Below are positions 45,675-56,703 of a DNA stretch of 64,000 bases, in pieces. Within the stretch, counting starts at the first letter, position 1. The number at the start of each line of letters is the position of its first letter. Under the pieces are notes generated by a model. That model was not told where the DNA came from. It saw only the letters and a list, made by a program, of their open reading frames with translations, and searched no databases. The position numbers and the translations under genes are program-made. This DNA comes from Myxococcus stipitatus (lineage in GTDB: Bacteria; Myxococcota; Myxococcia; Myxococcales; Myxococcaceae), in assembly GCF_021412625.1 (NCBI RefSeq), contig NZ_JAKCFI010000003.1:930001-994000 (forward strand), given 5' to 3'.

Positions 45675-47078
45675 CTACTTCGTCGCCAGGGAGTTGCCGG
45701 TGGGGTCGAACAGGCCCATCGCCCGCGCGAGCGCGAGGCGGGAGAGCTGCACGTTGAGCGCCTCGGCGACGGCGGAGAGCTGGGCGCTCGCGAGCGTCGC
45801 GTTGACGTCCGTCACCTGGAGGTACGTGGTGGCCCCGGCGTCGAAGCTCTGCTTGGCCAGCCGCGCGCTCTCCCACGCCAGCTTCACCCGCTCCTCGGCC
45901 GTGGCGAGGTTCGCCTCCGCGCTCTCCAGCTCGCTCCGGGCCTTGCGCACCTCGTCGCGAATCTTCTCCTCGGTGGCGCGCTGGTTGGCGTTGGCCTCGG
46001 CGATCTTCCCGGAGGACTCCCGCAGGTTGGCCTCGCGCAGCCCGCCGTCGAACAGCGTCCACGACAGGGCCAGCCCCACGTTCCAGTTGGTGGCCTGCCC
46101 GGTGAGCCCACCCGTGTTCGTCGCGGTGAAGTTGCCCGTGGCGAACAGGTTGGGCAGGTACTCCATCGCCACCTGCCGGCGACCGCCGCGCGCCAGGTCC
46201 ACGTTGAGGCGCGCCGCCGCGGCGTCCGGCCGCTGGTCGAGCGCCGTCTTCTCCGCGCTGGCCGCGTCCCTCGCGTCGGCGGGAATCGCGACCTGCGTCC
46301 GCGTGGGCGGCGCCACGTCGAAGTCCACCGGTCGACCGAGCAGCGCCGCGAGCGCGCTCTTCGCCGTCGCATACGCATTGCGGCTGCGCACCACCTCCTG
46401 CTCGGCCTGCTTGCGGTCCAGCGTCGCGCGCAGGACGGCCAGCCGCTCCACGTCGCCCACCTCGAAGCGGTGCTGGGCGTCGCGCTCGAAGCCCCGGCGG
46501 ACTTCGAGGAGCTGGTCCTGCACCGCCAGGGACTCCCGCAGGCTCGCGGCGCCGAGGTAGGCCTGGGCCACCGCGAACAGCGTCTCGCGGCGCGTGCTCT
46601 CCGCCGTCAGCGCGCCCACCCGCTCACCGAGATAGGCATTGCCGATGGCGGGCCACAGCTTGGGGACGAGCAGCGCCTGCTGCGCCGTGAGCTGCCCGGC
46701 GAGCTGGTTCTGGTTCTGCAGGACGATGGGGTCCGGGATGCCGGCCATGGAGAAGGACAGCTCCTTCGGATACCGGGTGTAGGAGCCGTTCGCGGTGACG
46801 CTGGGGAGGTAGCCCGCCCACGCCTTGTTCGACAGCTCCCGGGACTGACGGAGCCGCGCGCGCGCCGCGTCGAGTCCGGGGCTCTGCTTCTCCGCGAAGG
46901 CGAGCGCCTCCTCGAGGGTGAGCACCGGCAGCCCCGTCGCCTCGGGGATGGGGGCGCTGGGGACCACGTCCAGCCGCACCGGCGCGTCGGCGGCTGGCTG
47001 GGGGGCGGGTTCGGCGGTCGCCGGCGGGTTGGGGGCCTGCGTCAGCAGGACACTGGAGACAAGGGCACGGAGGAGCAT
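45675..47078 (-). CDS. TolC-family outer-membrane efflux channel
   Basis: A 467-residue outer-membrane factor for the RND pump encoded next to it. I start at ATG 47078 (MLLRALVSSVLLTQA), though GTG 47105 is possible; both give a signal peptide. A Pro/Ala linker and two repeats of the OEP architecture follow: 'LTLEEALAFAEKQSPGLDAARARLRQSRE', long coiled helices, 'RPDAAAARLNVDLARGGRRQVAMEYLPNLFATGNFT', and the second helical half 'SWTLFDGGLREANLRES'. Gap to the upstream RND gene is 143 bases. Confidence 0.92.
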   Translation of the reverse strand: MLLRALVSSVLLTQAPNPPATAEPAPQPAADAPVRLDVVPSAPIPEATGLPVLTLEEALAFAEKQSPGLDAARARLRQSRELSNKAWAGYLPSVTANGSYTRYPKELSFSMAGIPDPIVLQNQNQLAGQLTAQQALLVPKLWPAIGNAYLGERVGALTAESTRRETLFAVAQAYLGAASLRESLAVQDQLLEVRRGFERDAQHRFEVGDVERLAVLRATLDRKQAEQEVVRSRNAYATAKSALAALLGRPVDFDVAPPTRTQVAIPADARDAASAEKTALDQRPDAAAARLNVDLARGGRRQVAMEYLPNLFATGNFTATNTGGLTGQATNWNVGLALSWTLFDGGLREANLRESSGKIAEANANQRATEEKIRDEVRKARSELESAEANLATAEERVKLAWESARLAKQSFDAGATTYLQVTDVNATLASAQLSAVAEALNVQLSRLALARAMGLFDPTGNSLATK

Positions 47079-47221
47079 GACGGAGGTCCGAGAAGAAGCG
47101 GGCACACGCGTGGCGTCGTGGTCCCGAGGTGAGTCAGGGATTGGCGGGTGGAGGTCGGAGGGTGTGGCGGAGCCCGGACCTGGAGCCGGGCTCCGCGTTC
47201 AGCGCGCGAGGGAATCCAAGC

Positions 47222-50344
<3,123 letters not shown>

Positions 50345-50386
50345 GGCGATGGCCCGCGTCGGAGGAGAAGAGAGGAAGGGAGGGGG

Positions 50387-51484
50387 CTACTGGACGACCT
50401 GGAGCGCGGTGCCGTCCTGCAAGGGCAGGCTCGCGTCGGCCACGACGTGGTCGCTGGGGCCCAGGCCCCGCACCACGCGCACGAAGCCCGGCAGCACGCG
50501 CTCCACCTGGACGTCACGGCGCTGCGCCTTGCCGTCCCGCACCACCCAGACGAAGCCCTGCTGGCCGCGCGCGTTGACGGCCTGCGTGGGCAGGAACAGC
50601 CCCGCGTCGTCGGAGCCCGCCGTGGCGGAGAAGTCCATCGACACCAGCGCGCCCGCGCGCAGCACCACCGCGTCGTCCTTCGCCGGCAGCACGTCCGCGA
50701 GCACCTCCACGGTGCGCGTCTGCGTGTCGATGATGGCGCCCAGGCTGCGCACCTTCGCCTCGAAGGGCGCGCCGGAGGGGTTGAGCGTGCCCTGGATGAC
50801 GGCGCCCGTCTTCACCCGGTCCACGAAGGCCTCCGGCACAGGGACGCGCACCTCGAGCGCCCGCGTGTTGACCAGCCCGAAGATGGCCGTGCCCGTCGAC
50901 ACGTAGTCCCCCTCGTTGGCGGCGCGGCTGGTGATGACGCCGTCGAAGGGGGCGGTGAGGGTGGCGTCGCGCAGCGCCTCCTGCGCGCTGTCGACCTGCG
51001 CGGCGGCCTGCTGGACCTGGGCCTGGGCCTGGCGGTAGGCCACCTCGGCCTTGTCGAGCGCGGCGCGCGCCAGGCTGCCCTGCGCCGCCAGCGTCCGTGC
51101 CCGCTCCACCTCCGTCTTCGCGCCCTCCAGCGCGGCGTCCGCCGCGGCCTTCCCGGCGCGCGCCTGGTTGGCCGCGATGCGCGCATTGGAGGTGTCCAGC
51201 TGCGCCAGCACCTGCCCGCGCTTCACCGCGTCGCCCGCGTTCACGGTGACGCGCACCAGCGTGCCGGCCACCTGCGCGCTCAGCTTCGCCTCCTGCTTGG
51301 CGCGCACGCTGCCGGTGGCTTGCAGGACGCTCGCCTCCAGCTTCGTGGTCGGCGTGACGGCGCGGACACCCACCGGCTTCTGCGCCACCTGCGCGGCGGG
51401 CGCGGGCGGGGCCGCGGACGTGCCACCCCCGCCACACCCCGCCATCACCACCGCCACCACCGCCGCGCTCAGGATTCTCTTCAT
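50387..51484 (-). CDS. RND efflux periplasmic adaptor (membrane fusion protein)
   Basis: A 365-residue lipoprotein adaptor linking pump and channel. The ATG at 51484 (AGGA upstream) begins MKRILSAAVVAVVMAGCGGG with lipobox Cys17. It has lipoyl halves ('AGTLVRVTVNAGDAVKRGQVLAQLD' and 'APFDGVITSRAANEGDYVSTG') around a helical hairpin (about 95-170, Ala/Gln-rich), then beta-barrel and membrane-proximal domains. It is the first gene of the efflux operon. Confidence 0.94.
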   Translation of the reverse strand: MKRILSAAVVAVVMAGCGGGGTSAAPPAPAAQVAQKPVGVRAVTPTTKLEASVLQATGSVRAKQEAKLSAQVAGTLVRVTVNAGDAVKRGQVLAQLDTSNARIAANQARAGKAAADAALEGAKTEVERARTLAAQGSLARAALDKAEVAYRQAQAQVQQAAAQVDSAQEALRDATLTAPFDGVITSRAANEGDYVSTGTAIFGLVNTRALEVRVPVPEAFVDRVKTGAVIQGTLNPSGAPFEAKVRSLGAIIDTQTRTVEVLADVLPAKDDAVVLRAGALVSMDFSATAGSDDAGLFLPTQAVNARGQQGFVWVVRDGKAQRRDVQVERVLPGFVRVVRGLGPSDHVVADASLPLQDGTALQVVQ

Positions 51485-51534
51485 GGCTTCGTTCCTCGTC
51501 TTGCGGCCGGGTGCTCTGGTTGGCCGGCACTGAG

Positions 51535-51558
51535 TGACTGGATTGGTTTTCTGGTCAG
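51535..51558. promoter_or_regulatory. Putative TetR operator upstream of the efflux operon
   Basis: A 24-base imperfect dyad (TGACTGGATTGG-TTTTCTGGTCAG) beginning 51 bases upstream of the adaptor ATG. It matches the site at 52214-52237 at 18 of 24 positions, with identical outer TGACTG and GGTCAG. Shared occurrence before the regulator and its likely target is the main evidence. Confidence 0.6.
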
Positions 51559-51613
51559 TCCCAGGCAAACGAACACCCTGCTCCGCCTGGGTGCGGGAGC
51601 GGGCGAGGGGGAT

Positions 51614-52213
51614 TCAGTCGGTGGGAGCGGGCCGGGTCTTGAGGCCGCGGATGAAGAGGTCGAAGCAGGTCTCCAGCCCCTGAAGGAACCGGGCGTCGGG
51701 CTCCTCCACCATCACGCGGAGGGTGGGCATGGAGACGAGCTCCTGCAGGCCCTGGGCGGTCAGGGCGGGGGACGCCGTCATGAAGACCCCTTGCGCCACG
51801 CCCGCCTCGATGATGCCCTCCAGCACGGCAATCTCCGCCGCTCGCATCCGAGGCACCAGGTCCTTGGACTTCATGGCCTGGACGCCCAGGTCGAAGAGGT
51901 GGCTCAGCTCGATGCGGTATCCACCGGGCTTCCGGGCCTGCTGCTCGAACCTGCAGCGGATGTAGGCGCGGAGCTGCTCCTCGCAGGTGGTGGCTTGCCG
52001 TACACGGGCCTTGAGCTCGGAGAGGTCCTGCTCGTGCGACCGCAGCACGATGGCCTCGAACAGCGCCTCCTTGCTCTCGAAGTGCAGGTAGATGCTGCCC
52101 TTGCCCACCCCCGCCTTCCGGGCGATGTCCTCGATGGACGCCTTCTTGAAGCCGAACCGGGCGAAGGTCTCGCCGGCGGCTTCCAGGATGGCGGTGCGTG
52201 GGTCCGGGCTCAT
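51614..52213 (-). CDS. TetR/AcrR family repressor of the efflux operon
   Basis: A 199-residue repressor encoded just upstream of the efflux operon on the same strand. The HTH is at about residues 8-55: 'ILEAAGETFARFGFKKASIEDIARKAGVGKGSIYLHFESKEALF'. The C-terminal ligand domain has no recognised subgroup. I use the ATG at 52213 (MSPDPRT); the frame could begin at GTG 52255. No ribosome-binding site precedes the ATG, and the putative operator abuts it directly, so the mRNA may be leaderless or the start may be upstream. Probably autoregulated. Confidence 0.92.
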   Translation of the reverse strand: MSPDPRTAILEAAGETFARFGFKKASIEDIARKAGVGKGSIYLHFESKEALFEAIVLRSHEQDLSELKARVRQATTCEEQLRAYIRCRFEQQARKPGGYRIELSHLFDLGVQAMKSKDLVPRMRAAEIAVLEGIIEAGVAQGVFMTASPALTAQGLQELVSMPTLRVMVEEPDARFLQGLETCFDLFIRGLKTRPAPTD

Positions 52214-52237
52214 TGACTGAATTTCTAATCCGGTCAG
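52214..52237. promoter_or_regulatory. Putative TetR operator at the regulator's own start
   Basis: A 24-base imperfect dyad (TGACTGAATTTC-TAATCCGGTCAG): outer nine bases match the reverse complement of the other arm at seven positions. It lies immediately upstream of the repressor ATG and matches the site at 51535-51558. Confidence 0.6.
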
Positions 52238-52442
52238 TTGGTCAGCGCAAGTCACCCGTGGGTTTTGTCTCGCCAGGAGGGCTCCAGGGCGGGCGGGCAG
52301 GCAGGCGCGAGGTCGGGAGCCGTGCGGCGCATGGGCTCCTCATCCTCTCATCCGACGGGACGAGGGGACGACCCACCCTCAAGGTGGGGGGCCGCCTCCA
52401 CGTGTGTCGGGGACAACCCACCGGAATCTGGTCTTTCCGGGA

Positions 52443-52458
52443 TGGCACTGCCATTGCT
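52443..52458 (+). promoter_or_regulatory. Sigma-54 (RpoN) promoter
   Basis: TGGCAC-N5-TTGCT, with GG and GC separated by exactly ten bases, matches the -24/-12 consensus in all key positions. Transcription would start about 11-12 bases downstream, near 52469, leaving a 25-base leader containing AGGAG before the ATG at 52493. A bacterial enhancer-binding protein would be required. Confidence 0.75.
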
Positions 52459-52492
52459 CTTCTCTGGCATCTCGATGAGAGGAGTTACACAC

Positions 52493-54169
52493 ATGCAATT
52501 GCATTCGCGTGGTTTGAGAGGATGGGCCTCCGCGACGCTCGCGCTGCTGCTGGGGGCGTGCGGGGAGCAGGTGGAGCCGTCGTCTGCGGATTCGCGCATG
52601 GCGCCGATGCCGCTCGTCACGTCGCAGCGGCTGACGCTCGCCCCGTCGATGCTGTCTCCGGATGGCATCCGTCCTATCGCGGGTGCGTACCAGAACCTGG
52701 TGGACGAACAGCACCTCATCGGAGACCCGCGCGCGGGCACGGGCGTGGACCCCGTCACGACCTGGGGCAACGTCGTCTACAACGAGTCCGCCTACCCCAT
52801 GGGCTTCATCATCGACCTGGGGCAGGAGTACGACCTGACGGAGGTGGGGGTCTTCGACACGTACGACTCCGGCATCATCACCTTCGACGTGGGCACGCCG
52901 GGGGCGTGGGTGAACGTGGTCACCTACAAGGCCACGGAGTGGAAGGAGTGGGTCCTGCATCCCATCCAGCGCCGCACGCGCTATGTCCACTTCACGCGAG
53001 AGATGTATGGCGCCTCGGACGAAATCGTCATCTACGGCTCCCCGGTGGACGGTGGGCCGCCGGCCAACCTCCCGCCCACGGCTTCCGCGGGCGCGGACCG
53101 GACGGTGGTGCAGCCCGCGACCTCCACCGCGCTGAGCGGGACGGCGTCCGACAGCGACGGCACCGTGGCCTCCGTGCAGTGGACGCAGGTCTCCGGGCCG
53201 AACACCGCGACGCTCTCCGGCGCGACGACGCTGTCGGCCACCGCCTCCAACCTCGTGCTGGGCCTCTATGAGTTCGAGCTGGTGGTGACGGACGACGACG
53301 GCGCCACCGCGTCGGACCGCGTGAAGGTGCAGGTGAACGCCTCGCCCACGGGCCGAGGTGTCGTGCTCGAGGTCCGCAAGGACGCGAATCCGTATGGGAA
53401 GTACGGCTTCGTCGTGTACACGCCGCCCGGCTACAGCGAGGGCTCGCTTTATCCCATCGTCTTCTTCCTCCATGGACTGGGGCAGAAGGGCGACGGCAAG
53501 GGCCAGCTGCACCTGGTCCGCGACGAGGGGCCGCTGCGCTACATCGACCAGGAGAACAAGGACTATCCCTTCGTCCTCGTGGCCCCGCAGACGGACGGCT
53601 TCTGGAGCGAATGGGAAGTCGAGAACCAGGTCGACGGGTTCTTCGAGTACATCCTCTCGACCTACAAGGTGGACCGCAAGCGCGTCTACCTGACGGGTCT
53701 GAGCATGGGCGGCGCCGGGACCTTCAACTACGCGGGGCGCTTCCCCGGGAAGCTGGCCGCGGCCCTCCCCGTGTGCAATGGCGGGTATGGCTCCAACGAT
53801 GCTCGGGCGCAGGCGATGGTCGCGGCCAACCTCCCCATCTGGGCCACGCATGGTCTCGACGACAAGGACATCTACCCCTCGGCCACCTCCGGCTGGTTCG
53901 ACAAGCTGGGCAAGGCCATGGTCAGCGGCTCGGCCGATGTGATGGTGGGGTATTCCTCCACGCCGAAGCGGCACCAGACCGCGTTCTTCCGTCCCGCGAC
54001 GGCGAACTGGCAGTGGGTCGACGGCATGACGGCCATCGACGGCAACGGCCAGGGCCCGGAGCGGCCGTACCTCTTCACCCTCCTCAATCCTGGGACGCAC
54101 TACATCTGGGACACCGTCTACAAGGACCCGAAGGTCTTCAACTGGATGCTGGCCCAGTCCCGGCCCTGA
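52493..54169 (+). CDS. Esterase lipoprotein with galactose-binding-like and PKD/cadherin-like domains
   Basis: A 558-residue predicted lipoprotein. The ATG at 52493 has AGGAG nine bases upstream and gives the signal GLRGWASATLALLLGAC (lipobox Cys23). Domains in order: a discoidin/F5-8C-like fold (about 60-180, 'FIIDLGQEYDLTEVGVFDTYDSG' and 'RYVHFTREMYGASDEIVIYG'), a PKD/cadherin-like module (about 190-280, 'SAGADRTVVQPATSTALSGTASDSDGTV'), and an alpha/beta hydrolase (about 290-558) with 'FFLHGLGQKGDG' and nucleophile Ser404 in LTGLSMGGAG. Similar secreted hydrolases are phospholipase/carbohydrate-esterase (Dienelactone-like). Secretion plus carbohydrate-binding modules suggest a polysaccharide esterase. 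The sigma-54 promoter at 52443 implies conditional expression. Confidence 0.86.
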   Translation: MQLHSRGLRGWASATLALLLGACGEQVEPSSADSRMAPMPLVTSQRLTLAPSMLSPDGIRPIAGAYQNLVDEQHLIGDPRAGTGVDPVTTWGNVVYNESAYPMGFIIDLGQEYDLTEVGVFDTYDSGIITFDVGTPGAWVNVVTYKATEWKEWVLHPIQRRTRYVHFTREMYGASDEIVIYGSPVDGGPPANLPPTASAGADRTVVQPATSTALSGTASDSDGTVASVQWTQVSGPNTATLSGATTLSATASNLVLGLYEFELVVTDDDGATASDRVKVQVNASPTGRGVVLEVRKDANPYGKYGFVVYTPPGYSEGSLYPIVFFLHGLGQKGDGKGQLHLVRDEGPLRYIDQENKDYPFVLVAPQTDGFWSEWEVENQVDGFFEYILSTYKVDRKRVYLTGLSMGGAGTFNYAGRFPGKLAAALPVCNGGYGSNDARAQAMVAANLPIWATHGLDDKDIYPSATSGWFDKLGKAMVSGSADVMVGYSSTPKRHQTAFFRPATANWQWVDGMTAIDGNGQGPERPYLFTLLNPGTHYIWDTVYKDPKVFNWMLAQSRP

Positions 54170-54183
54170 GGTCGTCGCGGGCG

Positions 54184-54211
54184 CCGCGTCCTCGGACGTC
54201 CGGGGACGCGG
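54184..54211. terminator. Hairpin between convergent genes
   Basis: A near-perfect inverted repeat: CCGCGTCC-T-CGG, 4-base loop ACGT, CCG-G-GGACGCGG, with one T-G pair. It lies between the esterase stop (54169) and the PH-domain gene stop (54215). Confidence 0.6.
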
Positions 54212-54214
54212 TGC

Positions 54215-54982
54215 TCACGGTGCCGACGCGCGGCGCTCGCGGGTGAGCGCGCCGCGCAGCTCGCGCACCTCCGTGAGCAGCTCGCGCGCCGCCTCCAGCG
54301 CGCCGTCCTCGGAGGCGGGCGGCGGCATGGGGCGCGCGTGCTCGGAGGGCTCTCCGAGCCCCGTGTCCCGGTGCATCCGCACGCGCGCGAGGATGACGTC
54401 GCGGATGGCCTCCGCGTCCTCGACGCCGTGGAAGTGGGCCTCGTGTGGACGCTCGCCCATGCCGGCGTGCTCGTCGTGCCCGCCACCGCCAGCGCCGCCT
54501 CCTCCCGCCGTCTCCACCTTCACGTCCGCGATGCCCAGCAGTCGCTGGAGCGGGTTCTGGCGGATGGAGAGCTGCTGGATGTTGGCGAAGGCCATCGTTT
54601 TCTCGCGCAGGCTCAGGACGCCCTCGCGCACGCGCAGGCTGCGGTCGCTCAGCACGTACCAGCGCAGCTCGTAGTCCAGCCGCGTGACGAGGAAGCTCAG
54701 CGGCAGCTGGAGCAGGAAGCCCGTCCAGGCCAGCACCTCCAGCGCCCAGGCGATCCACGGCCGCAGGTACGGAATCTCGAGGTGCTCCAGCACGCGGTCC
54801 ACGAACAGCCAGCCGGCCACCAGGCCCACCAACACTCCCGTCTGCTTCAAGCCCCAGAGGATGCGCCGGTAGGTCAGGTACGCCGGCGCCGCGCGGAAGA
54901 CGCGGAGGTCGCCCTCCGGCAGCCGGGGCCTGGGGTCCACCTTCAGCAGCCGGAGCAGTCCCTCCCGCACCAGGTCAGCCAT
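54215..54982 (-). CDS. Membrane protein with bacterial PH (DUF304/bPH2) domain
   Basis: A 255-residue protein. Two transmembrane segments lie near residues 45-65 ('GVLVGLVAGWLFVDRV') and 75-98 ('WIAWALEVLAWTGFLLQLPLSFL'). A PH-like domain follows (about 100-165: 'YVLSDRSLRVREGVLSLREKTMAFANIQQLSIRQNPLQRLLGIADVKVETAG'). Then come a Gly run and a His/Glu-rich segment, and a charged C-terminal helix. It resembles YdbS/YdbT proteins of unknown function. It overlaps the next upstream gene by 8 bases (54975-54982), so the two are translationally coupled and likely form a complex. Confidence 0.88.
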   Translation of the reverse strand: MADLVREGLLRLLKVDPRPRLPEGDLRVFRAAPAYLTYRRILWGLKQTGVLVGLVAGWLFVDRVLEHLEIPYLRPWIAWALEVLAWTGFLLQLPLSFLVTRLDYELRWYVLSDRSLRVREGVLSLREKTMAFANIQQLSIRQNPLQRLLGIADVKVETAGGGGAGGGGHDEHAGMGERPHEAHFHGVEDAEAIRDVILARVRMHRDTGLGEPSEHARPMPPPASEDGALEAARELLTEVRELRGALTRERRASAP

Positions 54983-55607
54983 GGTCCTTCTCCGGCGCGT
55001 TGGGCTCATGGGGAGTGGGAGTGGACGTCCCGCCCAGCTCCTGGCGGAGCAGGCGCACCTCGGCCGCCACCTCGCGCAGCACGGTCTCGAGCCCCTCGCC
55101 CCGGGACGCGGTCGCCAGCGCGCCGGGCGCGGACGGGCCACTCCCCGCGACGTCGCGCGTGCCGCGCATCCGCCCATAGAGGAAGTCGCGCATCGCCTCG
55201 AAGTGCTGGAGCCCCTCGATGGTGACCTCCGCCTGCGCGCTGCCGCTCGCCGTCTGGAGCTGGATGCGCGCCAGCCCCAGCCAGCGCTCCAGCAGGTTGC
55301 TGGACAGGTGGATGTCCTGGATGCGCGCGTACGTCAGCGACACCTCGCGCCGGAAGAGGATGCCCCAGCGCACGGTGATGCCCTCCTCGTCCAGCGCGTA
55401 GCTCAGCGTCTGGAACTTGAAGAAGCGCTGCACCATGAAGACGGGGAACGCCGGGCCCAGCAGCAGCGAGGACAGCAGGTAGTGGGTCAGCAGGTTGCGG
55501 TGCGGACGTAGCACCGTGGGCAGCGGCCACAGCGCCCGCGCGTGCTCGGGGGCAATCGCCTGTTCGACCGTCGTCGAAGCGGCGGCGCGTTCTCCCGCGT
55601 GTGTCAT
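54975..55607 (-). CDS. Membrane protein with bacterial PH (DUF304/bPH2) domain, partner
   Basis: A 210-residue partner of the preceding protein. The ATG at 55607 (GGTGAG upstream) is chosen over an open frame reaching 55691. A transmembrane pair is at about 35-60 ('NLLTHYLLSSLLLGPAFPVFMVQRFF'), then a bPH2 domain ('YALDEEGITVRWGILFRREVSLTYARIQDIHLSSNLLERWLGLARIQLQTASG'). A C-terminal charged helix follows ('ETVLREVAAEVRLLRQELGG') that resembles the helix ending the neighbour (EAARELLTEVRELRGAL). The two probably pair through these coiled-coil tails. Confidence 0.88.
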   Translation of the reverse strand: MTHAGERAAASTTVEQAIAPEHARALWPLPTVLRPHRNLLTHYLLSSLLLGPAFPVFMVQRFFKFQTLSYALDEEGITVRWGILFRREVSLTYARIQDIHLSSNLLERWLGLARIQLQTASGSAQAEVTIEGLQHFEAMRDFLYGRMRGTRDVAGSGPSAPGALATASRGEGLETVLREVAAEVRLLRQELGGTSTPTPHEPNAPEKDHG

Positions 55608-55971
55608 GTGCGACTCACCAGCGTTGTCCTCCAAGGGCTCGGGGAATCCAACGCGCGAGCCCCATCCCCATTTCATACGCGCTCCGGGCACCCGGAGTCA
55701 TGTCACTCCACGCCGCGCTCTCGCCGCGTGGGAATGCCTGGGGGGTCGAGTCAGCGAGCATCCGAGCAGGCCGCGCGCGCGAGCCTGGCGTCCGCGCGCG
55801 CAACGAATTCGCATGTGCCTCGTGCAATCCTCGTCGCTGCCCACTCGGCGACGCGGTGGTTGTGGAGCAAGGCACGTTTTCGCGTGGGCTCTGACGCGCC
55901 TGCGACAGACGTGGGCCGCCCGTGGCGCGAAGGCGCTTTCCGGTTCGGCGCCGCGCCCTACCGTGACGGGC
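55608..55971. other. Divergent intergenic region, PH-domain genes / GNAT genes
   Basis: 364 bases. A 6-bp stem (CGTCGC/GCGACG) occurs around 55833-55854, and an AAGGCACG sequence near 55869 lacks a properly spaced -12 element. I see no gene or clear promoter. Confidence 0.4.
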
Positions 55972-56703
55972 ATGAATCTGATGCCCTGGCGGAACCTGGA
56001 CGAGATGTTGAGTGGCCTTGATATCCCCGCGGGATGCACCGCGGAGCAGCTCGCGCGGGAGGACATCCCCCGGCTGACGGCGCTCCTGAGGTCGTGGTAC
56101 CCGGACATCCAGGTGGGGACCGAGAGCCGTCACCTGGAGCCTTCCTTCTACGAGCGCGAGTTCTTCCTCCGCGGCGAGTCCCCGGACCGCAACCTGTACG
56201 GCATCGTGTGCCGGGCGAAGGAGTCGGGGGACATCATCGGCCTGTTGTCCCTGGAGAAGAACGTGCGGGGGCTGCAGCTGTCGGCGGTGATGGGCGTGGT
56301 GGAGCCGTCGAAGCGGGGGCTGGGCATCGGCCACATCGGATCGGCGGCGCTGGTGGTCGTGGGGCGCAACATCGGCGCGGAGGTGGTGCTGTACTACTCC
56401 ACGCTGAAGACGGCGCGGGCGCAGCGCAACGCGGAGGGGCAGGGCTTCAAGCTGGTGGGCCTGGTGCCGGCCTTCGACGTGGACGCCATCGCCCCCAACA
56501 CGGTGAAGCGCGTCTACGAGGCGCTCTACGCGCAGGTGCTGGTGGGGCCCGAGCGCATCCACGTGCCGGACTGGAACGAGCTCATCCCCTCGACGCGCGC
56601 GCTGTTCACGCACCTGTTCGGTGAGTCCAAGCCGCAGGGCAACGTCGTCGTCGCCTCCAGCAGCGTGGGGCTCGGCGGAGGCCGGGAGCAGCTCCATGGT
56701 TGA
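55972..56703 (+). CDS. GNAT-fold N-acyltransferase-like protein
   Basis: A 243-residue cytoplasmic protein. The ATG at 55972 is preferred over an upstream open frame. The acyl-CoA region is recognisable: 'NLYGIVCRAKESGDIIGLLSLEKNVRGLQLSAVMGVVEPSKRGLGIGHIGSAALVVVGRNIGA', where the Arg-Gly-x-Gly-x-Gly turn fits the pantetheine-binding loop, followed by 'TLKTARAQRNAEGQGFKLVGLVPAFD'. It overlaps the next GNAT gene by 8 bases. Substrate unknown. Confidence 0.8.
   Translation: MNLMPWRNLDEMLSGLDIPAGCTAEQLAREDIPRLTALLRSWYPDIQVGTESRHLEPSFYEREFFLRGESPDRNLYGIVCRAKESGDIIGLLSLEKNVRGLQLSAVMGVVEPSKRGLGIGHIGSAALVVVGRNIGAEVVLYYSTLKTARAQRNAEGQGFKLVGLVPAFDVDAIAPNTVKRVYEALYAQVLVGPERIHVPDWNELIPSTRALFTHLFGESKPQGNVVVASSSVGLGGGREQLHG

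Noticed and set aside
55698..56108. 136-codon minus-strand frame across the GNAT gene start
   Set aside because: It overlaps the clear GNAT coding sequence on the opposite strand and is Arg-rich, typical of an antisense shadow.
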